DNA of 64,000 nucleotides from Albula goreensis (Eukaryota; Chordata; Actinopteri; Albuliformes; Albulidae). Position 1 is the stretch's first letter. Every line of letters begins with the position of its first letter. The notes under the pieces were generated by a model that was not told the origin of the DNA, did not search any database, and worked only from the letters and a program-made list of their open reading frames with translations. Shown here in pieces: positions 42,880 through 52,348 of this stretch. The DNA is taken from assembly GCA_022829145.1 (NCBI GenBank), contig CM040743.1, forward strand, positions 29,563,646 through 29,627,645, written 5' to 3'. Both the position numbers and the translations under genes were made by a program.

Positions 42880-43680
42880 TGCTAGCTATTATCCCTCCAG
42901 GTGACATAGAGGGAAATGTCATTCCCAGTCTTCAGAAAGGTGGATTTGTAAGCGCACTGAGAAAACCCAGTGACCGTCAGATTGACAGGGTATCATCTCC
43001 TTCCCTATGGTGAGACAGGAACCATATTTACGCCATTTTGGAAGCACCTTCCCTTCACATGGTGGGGCGGGTGACTCCCGCCATCCTCATTGAATTACGA
43101 GCCTTTGTGACTGACAGAGCTTTGGGGGGGGGGGGGGGTGTCAACTGCTCCTCAGAAGTGAGTGCATTGTTTTCCTTACTTACCATTTTTACAGAATAGG
43201 GGGAGAGGGCTGTAAATTTGCCCAGCGGGGTGTAATTACACTCACACCAGCCCTTTGATCTTGGTGATTGTGCCTGTGACTGGGCAGGTTTTGAGCAATC
43301 AGGCCTTTTCAGCTTCCAAATTCCCCCCACCCCCGCCACCTAATTGGATTGGAGCAGTCCCCAACTCCTTATCTCCCTGAGCCCCTACTGTACCCCCTCC
43401 CGCCTTCTCCAGCTGAAATGATACTCAGGGAAGTGGCCTTTGAACCGGAGCACATAATTACATGAAGAACAATGGGGGGACTTTGGTTTGTTTAGGACTG
43501 CGGATTTCAATGATAAAGACTTCAGCGGAACGACCTCCGAGTCACCCTCCCCGCCGGCCCCGTGTTGGTTTAAACCTGGCCTCTAATTGAGGAATTTTCA
43601 CTTGCTTTTGGTGAAGATTATCACCGGCCAGAATGCATGTTTAATCCTCTGTGCTAAACCGTGTGTTAAATAGATCAGAC
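42880..43680. promoter_or_regulatory. Candidate regulatory block
   Basis: Mixed GC/AT complex sequence with CACATAATTACATG, CTCTAATTGAGG and TGTAATTACACTCAC cores; interrupted by a 15-G run. Confidence 0.25.
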
Positions 43681-45872
43681 CTCCGCATTCAAAAGGTGAG
43701 ATGGGGATCACTGTCACTCTGCACTGGATGTGACCTTTTAAGCTTTGGGGAGTTTAAAAGGAGGAAGCAGGGGTCTGACCAGATTAGGCAAACACTGTAC
43801 AAGAGACAGTCTAATGTCAGGCCTTTGTATGGATATGTCCTCTGTTCTAGATCAGTGCCTGTAAACCTGCTGGTGTTTACTGAGATGAGAGAACTCATGC
43901 AACTTCCAGCAAATGTTGTGAAATTCAAAATAAAATTGTCATTTTAATTGCGTAAATTGAGCCATTATGATTAACTGTGTGCTAACACAACCATACGCAT
44001 TCAGTCATACTAACATGCGCATTTGCTGCCCAATCCAAAACCTGTGACTGCCATATTTTCATTTCTACTGAAAAGGCCATGTTCTTCAAAGCTGTATTTC
44101 CAAGGTGTAAGTTAAGAACATATTAACTATTGGTACTTTTACAAGAACAACATACAGTTTCATATGACAAAACATCTACAAAAGAATAACATTTGAAAAT
44201 ATTGTATTTGACCAACATAAAGAAAATTACTACTTACAACCACTGTGCATAGTAATGAAAAATATAGCTTTGAAGAAAAAAATATAAACAAGGACCAAAC
44301 TTGAACTAATTAGTAAGAGAAACAAGCTGAGAGGGAGAAAAAAACTTTCTGAGTTTCACACTTCTCAGGCCTGCTTGGACTTAATTCCCAGTAAGGGAAA
44401 AGGTTCTTGAGAAATAAATATTACAATAACACAATTATATTATTATGTTACTATTATAATAATAACAAAGTGCACAGACCATCAAAACTGCAAAGCTAAA
44501 TTGTTAAAAATGCTGAGACGGTGGTGTGACGGCAGATATTCTGTTGATTGTCTGAACGAATGTGTCAAGGTTTCAACTCATTATGGTGCCACATATCTTC
44601 AAATAAAAGCCACAATTTTGGTTGCAAACATATACAGAAGAGGGTTTCAATCCCATGTTTTACAGTGAGTATTTTCTTGTGGTGGCTTGGCTTTCTTTTA
44701 TTTTGGGGGTGGGGGGAGGGAGGCAGGGCTCTGTACAAAATTTTCCCTTTGCATTTCAACACGGATGACTGCGTTCAGGTGCAAGAGAATAGAATTACTC
44801 TTAAGACACAGGCTGTAATGTAACTAGACAATCACAGTTATAATTCCTGTCTCTTTTCCCTCAACAGTCAACAGCACTTTAACAATTATGTTTTTTAAAG
44901 CCTGGAAGTCGCTCCAGGCAGACATGGAAACAACGTGTATATATGGCATCAATGTCCTCATTGCTCATGCATTTTATGTTAAAGATCTACGGAAATATGC
45001 TTGTTTTATTGATGGATCCTCATCCAACTATAGCAAGAATAACACATTCAGATTTTTTTTTAAACATTTTTCTCTCAGCTTCATTAAATCACTGAGTTAA
45101 AATCAGCGATGAAAAAGAAGGTAATACTCAAACCTGCCTCGGTCATCCTTATACCCATTGGTTCAAAATACACAGCATTGACTGGCTGCCAGTATCCAGA
45201 AACTTTATTGGTGGTTCAAAATGTCCCCTCACCTTTTTGGCCAACGTATTCGATTTTCCACTTACATGTTGTTGATTCATCCAGATGGCATGTTATTTCA
45301 GTGAACATTTCTGTGTTCGCACCATTTTTATACAGAATACATTACCTGTGAAATCTCTGCACTGTGCAAAGACGCGGGTGCAGCTTCTCATGTCAACTTT
45401 TACACACTCGAGCCATGTGACTAGAGACAGCCAGTGAGAGATTCGCTGTGTTCAGGACACATCATATTTCAGGATGTAATAGAAGGCAAGGTTGTAATAT
45501 CCAGTCGAATTATCCAGTAAGGTAAGTCCATTATTATTACGAAAAATAACTAGAATTATCTCCGTAAATTCAAAGACATAGCATAAATGTTATCAGTTAA
45601 CAGGTTATTTCAACAAAATTTACTTTGTAGTTCACTGTGGAACATTTATGTACATATTAACTTGTTCCAAGCCACACAAATACCACCTTTAATGGCCCTC
45701 TAGTTCCACTAAGTGCCCCCAAAGCTTGTATAGAACCTAAAAAAAAATGCAACTTTACATTATCTGGATGGGTCAACAACACCTGTGTAAATGGAAAATC
45801 AAGTTTTCCTGTAAAGAACACTAAGTGTCACATTAAGGGATATGTTTATATTACACATACATTTGTATTATA

Positions 45873-45886
45873 CCGCCATCTAGTGG
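45873..45886 (-). promoter_or_regulatory. CTCF-like motif (full match)
   Basis: CCACTAGATGGCGG on the minus strand fits the CTCF core CCASYAGRKGGCRS at all 14 positions. Confidence 0.5.
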
Positions 45887-46232
45887 CTGCATTGAAAACT
45901 GTCTCACCGAGCAAGTGTCTGGTGACAATTTGTAGTATTTACTGAACCTATTAATAGTCTTAATGTATACTAATGTATTTACTGATAGGTGTTTTAATAA
46001 AAAAATACAACATGTTCACTGATACATGTCTTAGAGAAAGAATAAACCATGCTGTTGCTTAATGCACTGTTATGATGTGACTGAAATGATGTAACTTTAT
46101 TCTGGATGCAAATATGCATCTATTGTGTACAATGGATAGTGAATAATAAGTAAAATGAGCAATTAATTACATTTAAAGCCACAATACAAAGCCATATAGA
46201 AACCTATCATTTTCTTAAATGGAAAAACAATG

Positions 46233-46246
46233 CTGCCCTCTGTTGG
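46233..46246 (-). promoter_or_regulatory. CTCF-like motif (one mismatch)
   Basis: CCAACAGAGGGCAG on the minus strand; one departure from CCASYAGRKGGCRS. 347 bp from the previous site and in the same orientation. Confidence 0.4.
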
Positions 46247-46579
46247 TAAAAAAAATACAACTACAACATCAAACACTGAAGGTATATTTTTTTTTTCATT
46301 TTTGCCAAACATGACAATCGACACAGGAAAAAAATGTAGTACACATAAGTAATAAACATATGGTCCATCAAGAACTGTATCTCTGTTCATGTTTATATTG
46401 CATAGACAATGATTTTATAATGAGAACTGTCACTTGCACGTTGATTATTCATGAACCCACAGCAAAAATTTGTGGAATCAATGGACACTGTTCCTTGTCA
46501 ATGGGAATGAGACACTTACCTGTCTGTGCAAAGTGAATGCCATAACCAAATTAAAAGTAGAAGACAGAAAGTGACTCAC

Positions 46580-46663
46580 CTGTTTGATTGGTATGGCCCT
46601 CCCACTGCCTATGCTGTCTGTTTTACAGTCACTGCTCTTTGCCTGCTCACTGGCTTTCCGAGA
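46580..46663 (-). CDS. agap3: agap3 exon: linker leading into the PH domain
   Basis: The exon is 84 nt, with acceptor TTTTCTTGCAG and donor CAG|GTGAGT, phase 0 in and 0 out. It reads SRKASEQAKSSDCK, then TDSIGSGRAIPIKQ. DSIGSGRAIPIKQ is invariant in AGAP1 and AGAP3 and leads directly into the first PH strand (GILLKRSGK) in the next exon. The first half is variable, as in the paralogues. In the long form this exon follows the KRRSNIFT exon across a 5.5-kb intron that contains the alternative last exon. Confidence 0.97.
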
Positions 46664-47679
46664 CTGCAAGAAAACAAGAGAGCCAATCGGTCACTGGAAC
46701 AAACCACTGAAGACACACAGGGGTGAGCTAGGGGAGTGTGTGTGTATGTGCTTTGAGTTGGGTGAGGGAGTAGGGGAGTGGTTGTTGTGGGAATTGGGGG
46801 AGAAGGGATAAAATTAAACTTTGCAAATTAAAAACTCGAAAAAGCTTGAAATCAACAAGCAAAACAGCAAAAACAAACAACAGTACACTGACGTGCAGCA
46901 TAAAAGATAAAAACCAAAAAACAAAACAAAAACGATTTACGAGAAACAGACACGGAACACCATCCCGACACACATTAGGACAAAACTACCCCAGACAGTC
47001 ATGACTCAGGCCTGAACCAATTGCTACCTTCACCCCCCTCCAGACAACAGTGGGGCGGTCCGCCTCAGTAGCACAACCAAGTTAACCCAGCTTACAACGC
47101 CCTTTTGCATAGATACACTGACAAGTCCTTTCTATAGTGCAGAGGGAAGTAAAAAGGTAACAGTTAGGATGAGAGTAAAACTGAATTTCAGATGGTTATA
47201 GAATTTTCTTCTAACATTAAACCAGGATGAAGTCCTCGGTACCTAAAATTTGGGAAGAATAGGCAACAATATCAGACAACAGCTGTATATAAAAATGAAA
47301 ACAAGTTAAGTTAAAACAACGGGGCTGAAAGCAAGGCTACAATTGGGGAAAAAAAGACATTTCAGATGAATCCACTGGCCGAGGACTGTGGGGGGCACCT
47401 GAAATTTCAGTCAAAGGTTAACAGCTGTGGAGGCAAAAATAAAGGTCACAATATTCACTTCAGTTGCTGACAGACAATACACCGGTACACAAAAAGCTAA
47501 TTAAAATAAGAAATACATAAAAAACAGACCACATGAATTTACCAGTCTTTGGTTCTTATTTACAGACAACACTCACACCTGACGTACGATACAGAGATGG
47601 TCTCACTCGTCACATGGCGTGAAATGCCCAATCGCAAATGGAGAGAGGTAGAGGCGATTTAAAGTAAACCAACTCTAGG
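46664..47679. other. Intron part between the likely short-form 3' end and the next shared exon
   Basis: About 1 kb of A-rich sequence with GT-rich stretches near 46730-46800. No ORF of interest. If the distal polyadenylation signal is used, the short transcript would end at the upper edge of this stretch. Confidence 0.5.
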
Positions 47680-47695
47680 ATGTCATTTTTAACAG

Positions 47696-47701
47696 TTTAT
47701 T
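47696..47701 (-). terminator. Distal polyadenylation signal AATAAA
   Basis: The minus strand reads AAAAAAATGAATAAACTG, following a long U/A-rich stretch that ends GTATGGTGTCTGTATAA. A GT-rich stretch (GAGTTGGTTTAC) lies about 20-30 nt further on. This is the best candidate for the far end of the short form's 3' UTR. Confidence 0.45.
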
Positions 47702-48009
47702 CATTTTTTTCTTTTTCTTTTTTTATACAGACACCATACAAATCAAATCACAGATTCACTTCCAAATATTCAACAAGTTAAAAGTCAAACATTGCAGTTC
47801 CCCACAAAATATAGGATGGACAATAAAGGCGATATAATTATATTTATTTATATATATATTTATATTTTATATATATTTACTGTATATAATATATTTTCTA
47901 TAGAATACCATTGTAAATAAAATACAATACAAGATGTACAGCAGTCTATGAATTGGCAATCAGTAAAAGTGCTTTTGTTACAGTATTTGAATCTTCATAC
48001 CAAACCTTA

Positions 48010-48045
48010 ACTAAAATAAATAAATTAAATAAATAAATAAATAGA
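48010..48045. repeat. (AAAT)n-like repeat
   Basis: Repeated AAATA units with one AATTA interruption; in the transcript direction this is TTTA-rich, AUUUA-like sequence near the distal end of the likely UTR. Confidence 0.85.
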
Positions 48046-48583
48046 AAATCATAAAATAACAATTAAGAACTACATTCATACAAGTCAGTGCAATCCATAA
48101 CAATTTAAAAGACTTCATTCAGCATGTACACTACACGTTATACCTATTCCCTAAGCCTATATGTTATGAAGGCCTTCATAACGATCCCTAAGGCTAATAC
48201 CAAATATTAACCTTTGTGTTTCTCTGTATTCCACAAACGTTCAGGATTTGAGCTGAAAAAATAAAACAAAAAAATCAAAATAAATAATAATAATAAAAGA
48301 GAAAAAGAGAAAGGAAGAAAGAAAAAAGTAATTAAACAAACCGATAACAGCAATTTGGAACCATATTAGTCCACGAAGTCCATGTTTATGTCAAAAGGGG
48401 TGATGGTATGTAAGCGGTTGTCCATTTCGGGGTCAGAAAAGATCCAGAGGAAAGTTTTTTGGGGGACAGCGTGGGGGCAGTGGGGGTAGCGTGGGTGAGG
48501 GTTTGGGGGTTTGAGGGAAGGGAGTGAGAGAGTGTTTGGGGTGTTGGCAGCGGGCAGTAGCGTGTCCAGCAGTGCGGAGTTCA

Positions 48584-48589
48584 TTTATT
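48584..48589 (-). terminator. Middle polyadenylation signal AATAAA inside a hairpin loop
   Basis: This AATAAA sits in the 10-nt loop of a perfect 8-bp inverted repeat (GGAGTTCA and TGAACTCC, 48576-48601). Whether it is used cannot be told from sequence. Confidence 0.3.
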
Positions 48590-48709
48590 GTGCTGAACTC
48601 CAGTGCGTAGTGTACAGTATTTTTTTAAAGGTTTACCTTGAGCATGAACCAGCTGATTCCAATTTGACTTTCCTACTGAACACTGGCGGTGGATTTTTTT
48701 ATTTCCTAT

Positions 48710-48710
<1 letters not shown>

Positions 48711-48740
<30 letters not shown>

Positions 48741-48757
48741 TTCTCGCTCTCTCTCTT
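48711..48757. repeat. CT-rich microsatellite with CG interruptions
   Basis: CTCTCTCTCTCG units within the likely 3' UTR of the short form; read as GA repeats in the transcript. Confidence 0.9.
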
Positions 48758-51115
48758 TTGTCCCTCATGAGCATTACTCTGTCGGCCAGCGTGCGCTTCC
48801 CGGAGCAATACAGAGTATCACCCAGGACGGCACAAGGCAAGGGCCGAGTTAAGTGCCTCCTCACGCCCCGCTCGACTCTCGGCCTCCCCCATGCTGGGAA
48901 GGCCCAGAGCGGAGGGAGGCTTTCGCTTGCACTCCGAGGGGAGAGGTACGGGTTTGGCTTTTTTTTTTTTTTTTTTGCGTGTTCACCACCATGCTCTTCT
49001 AATTCGGAAGGAGTTGGAAAGCCCTTTTTGTCGAAGCAAGGTTGGATACAGAAGCGCAAATCTGCAAATATTGAAAAACAGTTGGCAAATGTTAAACCAT
49101 TATTCTTTACTTCCTCACTGGACACTAAATAAAGAGGAAAAAAATAAAAGGAACAAAAGATACGTGAGGATGGAGACCACACCACAGACACTTATACATG
49201 AGGGTTACTGCAGATGTGGTGGGTGATGAAGATGGCCAAGTGGAAGGGGAAAAATTTTACCAAAACATCTACCCCCCCTCCCCAAACTGTGCTTTTGTAT
49301 ATATAGAAAAAGTATAACTCTGGATACCAAAAAATAAGCAAAAAAAAAAAGTTCCAATAATTTCAATCACAGAGTTTAAATTAAACCAGCTCACTGCTCT
49401 TGAGGTGGTTAACAAAAAGGTACAATGGAAGCTCTAGGAAAGGACCGATTTTGGCACACTACTGACATCTAGTGACATATTGTTGTAAGAACAGCCAGTG
49501 GCGTAGACGTGTTTGATGCTCATGGTGCTGGTGAAGGACGGAGAGGGTGAAAACACAGGGTGACTGACCAATGCCTGCCTGCAGATTCAGCATCCTCTTC
49601 ATGAATAGCACTATTTTCATCATCTGTCTAGTCCCTAAAATCCAAAGCAACAGGTACTGTGACCATGTTCAAAACTAAATTAATTCTCAAGCCATGTCTG
49701 GATATGTAATGCTAAATTGTCTTGAATGGTAACGACATGTCGGTTTCATAGAATGGAAGAATACTGCCACCTCATGGCTTTTTAAAGCAAATTGGTCCTA
49801 TCAAGCTAATTTAGAGTTGCAATCACATAGAAAAATCTGAAGTATTCTCAATTTATTGCACAAAGTACATTTGAGCAGTGTTCTGTGCTGTTGTTTCCAG
49901 TTTATCTCTCATTTGTGTAGTTTAAATACAACAGTCCAAACTAAAGAGGAAAATGAGTTCTGACCTTATATTAAAATTCATATTCCTGTGGATGTCTTAG
50001 CTGCCTAAAAGACAGCTTTTTAGCTTTGAAATAGTTTCTGAACTGAGCTGAGATTTGGTGTTGAGGAGGAAACAGAGGAATTGATTCACTTTTTTGAGTT
50101 TCTTTTGAGGATATAGACTTTGCTTTTTTATGTAAAAATAAGTCATCATCAATAAGTGCTTCAAAGTGCCAATCTTTTTGTTCTTTTTGGGTTCTCTCCC
50201 CAAAATGTGCACTCCAGAGAAAAGGAAAGGAACGTAGTACTTTTGTACTGAAAGGTCAACAAACACCTGAAACTATTTTCAAACCATCAGTGACTTTCCT
50301 TTCATGAGCTTGGCCACCATTCCATCATGTTCACTCTCAGCTTTCCCCGAGAAACTCGTGAAGTTCCTACTCTCATGTGTCGACTTAACTTTTGACCACT
50401 GGTCCCTTTACTCAGTTATGTGTTAAGACCCGCAAGCAATTGGCAAACAAGCACAGCGCTTAAAAACTGCCATCGAGCAGTTTTACCGGTCTGTATCTGC
50501 GAAGTCACTCGGACGGATGGCAAGGTGAATGTGTGGTTTTGGCGACCGAGGATGAGAACGATGAAACTGGGTCATCTCTGCTCCCTGATGGGAGTTTCTG
50601 TCACAGGTCACATGGTCGTTCAGTGCGCGACGAACACAGGTGTTGCTCGCCACCCGCAAAAGGTAACGCTCCTGGACTGATATATGTCACTAAACTAATT
50701 AACACTGTAAGGCCACTCCTAAACAGAAAATGAGATAAACTCTCAAATTGAAAATTGAAATGTTCCCCGAGATGAAAAACAAATTTCTACACTCACAAAA
50801 ATAAACCATGATTAAAAAATAACAATACGTGGGAAAACAGCGCAGACCTGGTAACTACAAACTTCTCCTGTATAAAGGTCTTACAAACACAACAGGTGGG
50901 AGAGGCTGGCGCCAGCAACAGATTTCGGGAACTATTGTCAGCAAATGTCTGTTTTCAGTACCTTTTGAGAGACTTGTCTTTTGAATATGTACACATCATC
51001 AGTTCGAGCAGTTCTCCGAAAAGGGAAAGCGTTTGATGAGGAAAAAGGAAAAGTCTGCCGTTGGTAAAAGAAAGAAGGGAAAAGTCCTGTGATGAGTGCT
51101 TGGCGACCAACTCTT

Positions 51116-51121
51116 TTTATT
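51116..51121 (-). terminator. Proximal polyadenylation signal AATAAA
   Basis: This AATAAA lies 126 nt after the stop codon of the alternative last exon, in the context ACAAAATAAAAAGAG. It would give a very short 3' UTR. The downstream sequence TTGGTCG followed by GTGCTTGG-like GU-rich stretches is compatible with cleavage near 51095. Confidence 0.45.
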
Positions 51122-51246
51122 TTGTTCCTTTCGTTTTTAAAGCAGCGAGCCTCCTGCGCCTTGAGCCATTGTCACCCTTTTGAGAGTTTTCCGTTCGAGA
51201 CGAAGAAAGCCCCCGCCTCCCCACCCAGCCCCGCCCCCGCTGCTCC

Positions 51247-51381
51247 TCAGAAGGTCATTAGCTGAAACTCCCGCTCGGCCTGCCACTCCGGCACCCACAC
51301 GGGATACGTGGCGTGCTTCGGCATCTCCACCACGCGCAGGGGCAGCGGCTCGTTTCTCTGGTGGGCGGGGTTAGTCACTAC
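51247..51381 (-). CDS. agap3: Likely alternative last coding exon of agap3 (CRAG-like short form, 44-residue tail and stop)
   Basis: Seen: a strong pyrimidine tract (TTTTTTTCCCTCCCCCTGATAG) is followed by an open frame of 44 codons and TGA. The residues are VVTNPAHQRNEPLPLRVVEM, then PKHATYPVWVPEWQ, then AEREFQLMTF. In the same frame, two stops (TGA TAG) sit right before the acceptor, so the frame begins there. A second AG, 24 nt further in (CCACCAG), would start the exon at 51357 in the same frame. Third codon positions are almost all G or C, as in the proven exons. Phase 0 fits the KRRSNIFT exon directly upstream. Known: mammalian AGAP3 makes a short form, CRAG, with the GTPase-like domain, a nuclear localisation signal and its own C terminus. 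Inferred: this is the fish counterpart. I could not compare the tails, and a chance open frame cannot be fully excluded. Confidence 0.72.
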   Translation of the reverse strand, partial: VVTNPAHQRNEPLPLRVVEMPKHATYPVWVPEWQAEREFQLMTF

Positions 51382-52192
51382 CTATCAGGGGGAGGGAAAA
51401 AAAGGGGAACTAGCACAGAGCCGCCAACCTGCCCCGGATGCTTGGAGCCGGCACTGCCGCCAATCTGCCCCGGGTACTCTGGGAAAAGCTGAGAGCATGG
51501 GCGGGCGGGTGGGGGGGGCTTTAGTGGGGAAGGAGGGGGCGGGGCAAGGGGGAGGGCATGCATAGTCAGCTGCCGCTTCAAAAAGAGCTGTGGCTGGGTC
51601 TTGGTTCTGATTGGGTATGGCAGGAGTGGTGGTGAACGGGGAATTGCTGGGGGGTAGTCCCACCCCGTCTCTTCCCCAATGGGGAGCCACTGTGAAGCAA
51701 AGTAGAGATCTGCTAAAAACAAAAGGGAAGGGAGGCCAGGGTTCAGACATTGGGGCAAGGGAGGGCTAATGAGAGATGAACATATAACTTACAGGTACGG
51801 GGGAAGTGTCACCAACAGACTACAATACAAGTAGTGTGATTTTTAAAAAAATTGTCATTGCGTTTTTATTTTGTCCTTTATTTAGAAAAAATTAAATGGT
51901 TAAGGGAAAAAAATTAAGCGTTTATCACGGGTTTTCAAAATAACCCAGGCCCTCGCCACAATATATTCTTGGAGCCATGTTTATTTATTTTTTTTGTATT
52001 GGATTTGGTTGACTTTGACAAAGAGAAGCCAAAAGGGTTCTTGTTTCTCTTGTTTCTGAGGCAGGGGGAGAAAGGCCTTGGTTAGGTTGAGCTCTCTGGC
52101 TCCCTCTGGTGGAGAAAGGGAGGCACCGCGAGCGGAGGCGGCCTTCAGTAATGTGAGTGGGTGCTTCCCTGCATCAGCTGCCGCATACTTAC
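51382..52192. other. Short intron between the NLS exon and the alternative last exon
   Basis: 0.8 kb, running from donor GTAAGTATG at 52192 to the acceptor at 51382. The half near the acceptor is strongly C/T-rich on the minus strand (51480-51560). A CTCF-like motif lies at 52099-52112. No other exon is seen. Confidence 0.6.
52099..52112 (-). promoter_or_regulatory. CTCF-like motif (one mismatch)
   Basis: CCACCAGAGGGAGC on the minus strand; one departure from the CTCF core. It lies in the intron between the NLS exon and the alternative last exon, 81 bp past the donor. Confidence 0.4.
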
Positions 52193-52348
52193 TGTGAAGA
52201 TGTTGGAGCGGCGTTTGGACTGCTTGCGGATGGGCGTGGGCGTGTTGGAGGCGGCAATGGTCTCGATGCGCATCTCCCGTTGGCTGATGCTGGGGGTGGA
52301 GGGGACGGAGGAGGAGTAGTCACTGAACGCGCCCCCGCCATTAGCCGC
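52193..52348 (-). CDS. agap3: agap3 exon: Ser-rich linker ending in a basic NLS-like motif
   Basis: The exon is 156 nt, with acceptor CTTCCCATCCTCAG and donor ACA|GTAAGTATG, phase 0 in and 0 out, 52 residues. It reads AANGGGAFSDYSSS, then VPSTPSISQREMRIETIAAS, then NTPTPIRKQSKRRSNIFT. The RKQSKRRS cluster is the best nuclear-localisation-type motif in this half of the protein. IETIAAS with TPTPIRKQSKRRSNIFT matches AGAP3; AGAP1 has RID and SNLFT here. Two splice partners are possible downstream: the 46580-46663 exon (full-length form), or the likely alternative last exon at 51381. Both are phase 0, so both are in frame. If the intron were kept, the frame would run 15 codons to a stop at 52145. 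Confidence 0.97.

Larger units (their letters stand above)
47680..51246 (-). other. agap3: Probable 3' UTR of the short agap3 form
   Basis: After the TGA at 51247 the minus strand has no convincing coding sequence. It reads like a vertebrate 3' UTR: U-rich runs, AT-rich AUUUA-type stretches at about 47830-47900, an 8-bp hairpin around one AATAAA, and a final AATAAA at 47701-47696 behind a stretch of A/G-rich sequence. Depending on the signal used, the UTR would be about 0.15, 2.7 or 3.5 kb long. Also inside are a GA/CT microsatellite (48711-48757), a G-rich stretch on the plus strand (48450-48540) and an A-run (48960-48977 on the minus strand). The extent of the UTR is inferred; only the signals and composition are seen. 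Confidence 0.5.

Noticed and set aside
48366-48584. 72-codon minus-strand frame ending ITPFDINMDFVD
   Set aside because: The end looks protein-like, but the front is Pro-rich low complexity, there is no acceptor, and the start lies next to the hairpin with AATAAA. Treated as UTR.
48706-49191. 161-codon open frame on the minus strand
   Set aside because: It ends in GA-repeat residues (RERERER) and includes a Lys run from poly-A; no family resemblance. It is better explained as part of the 3' UTR of the short form.
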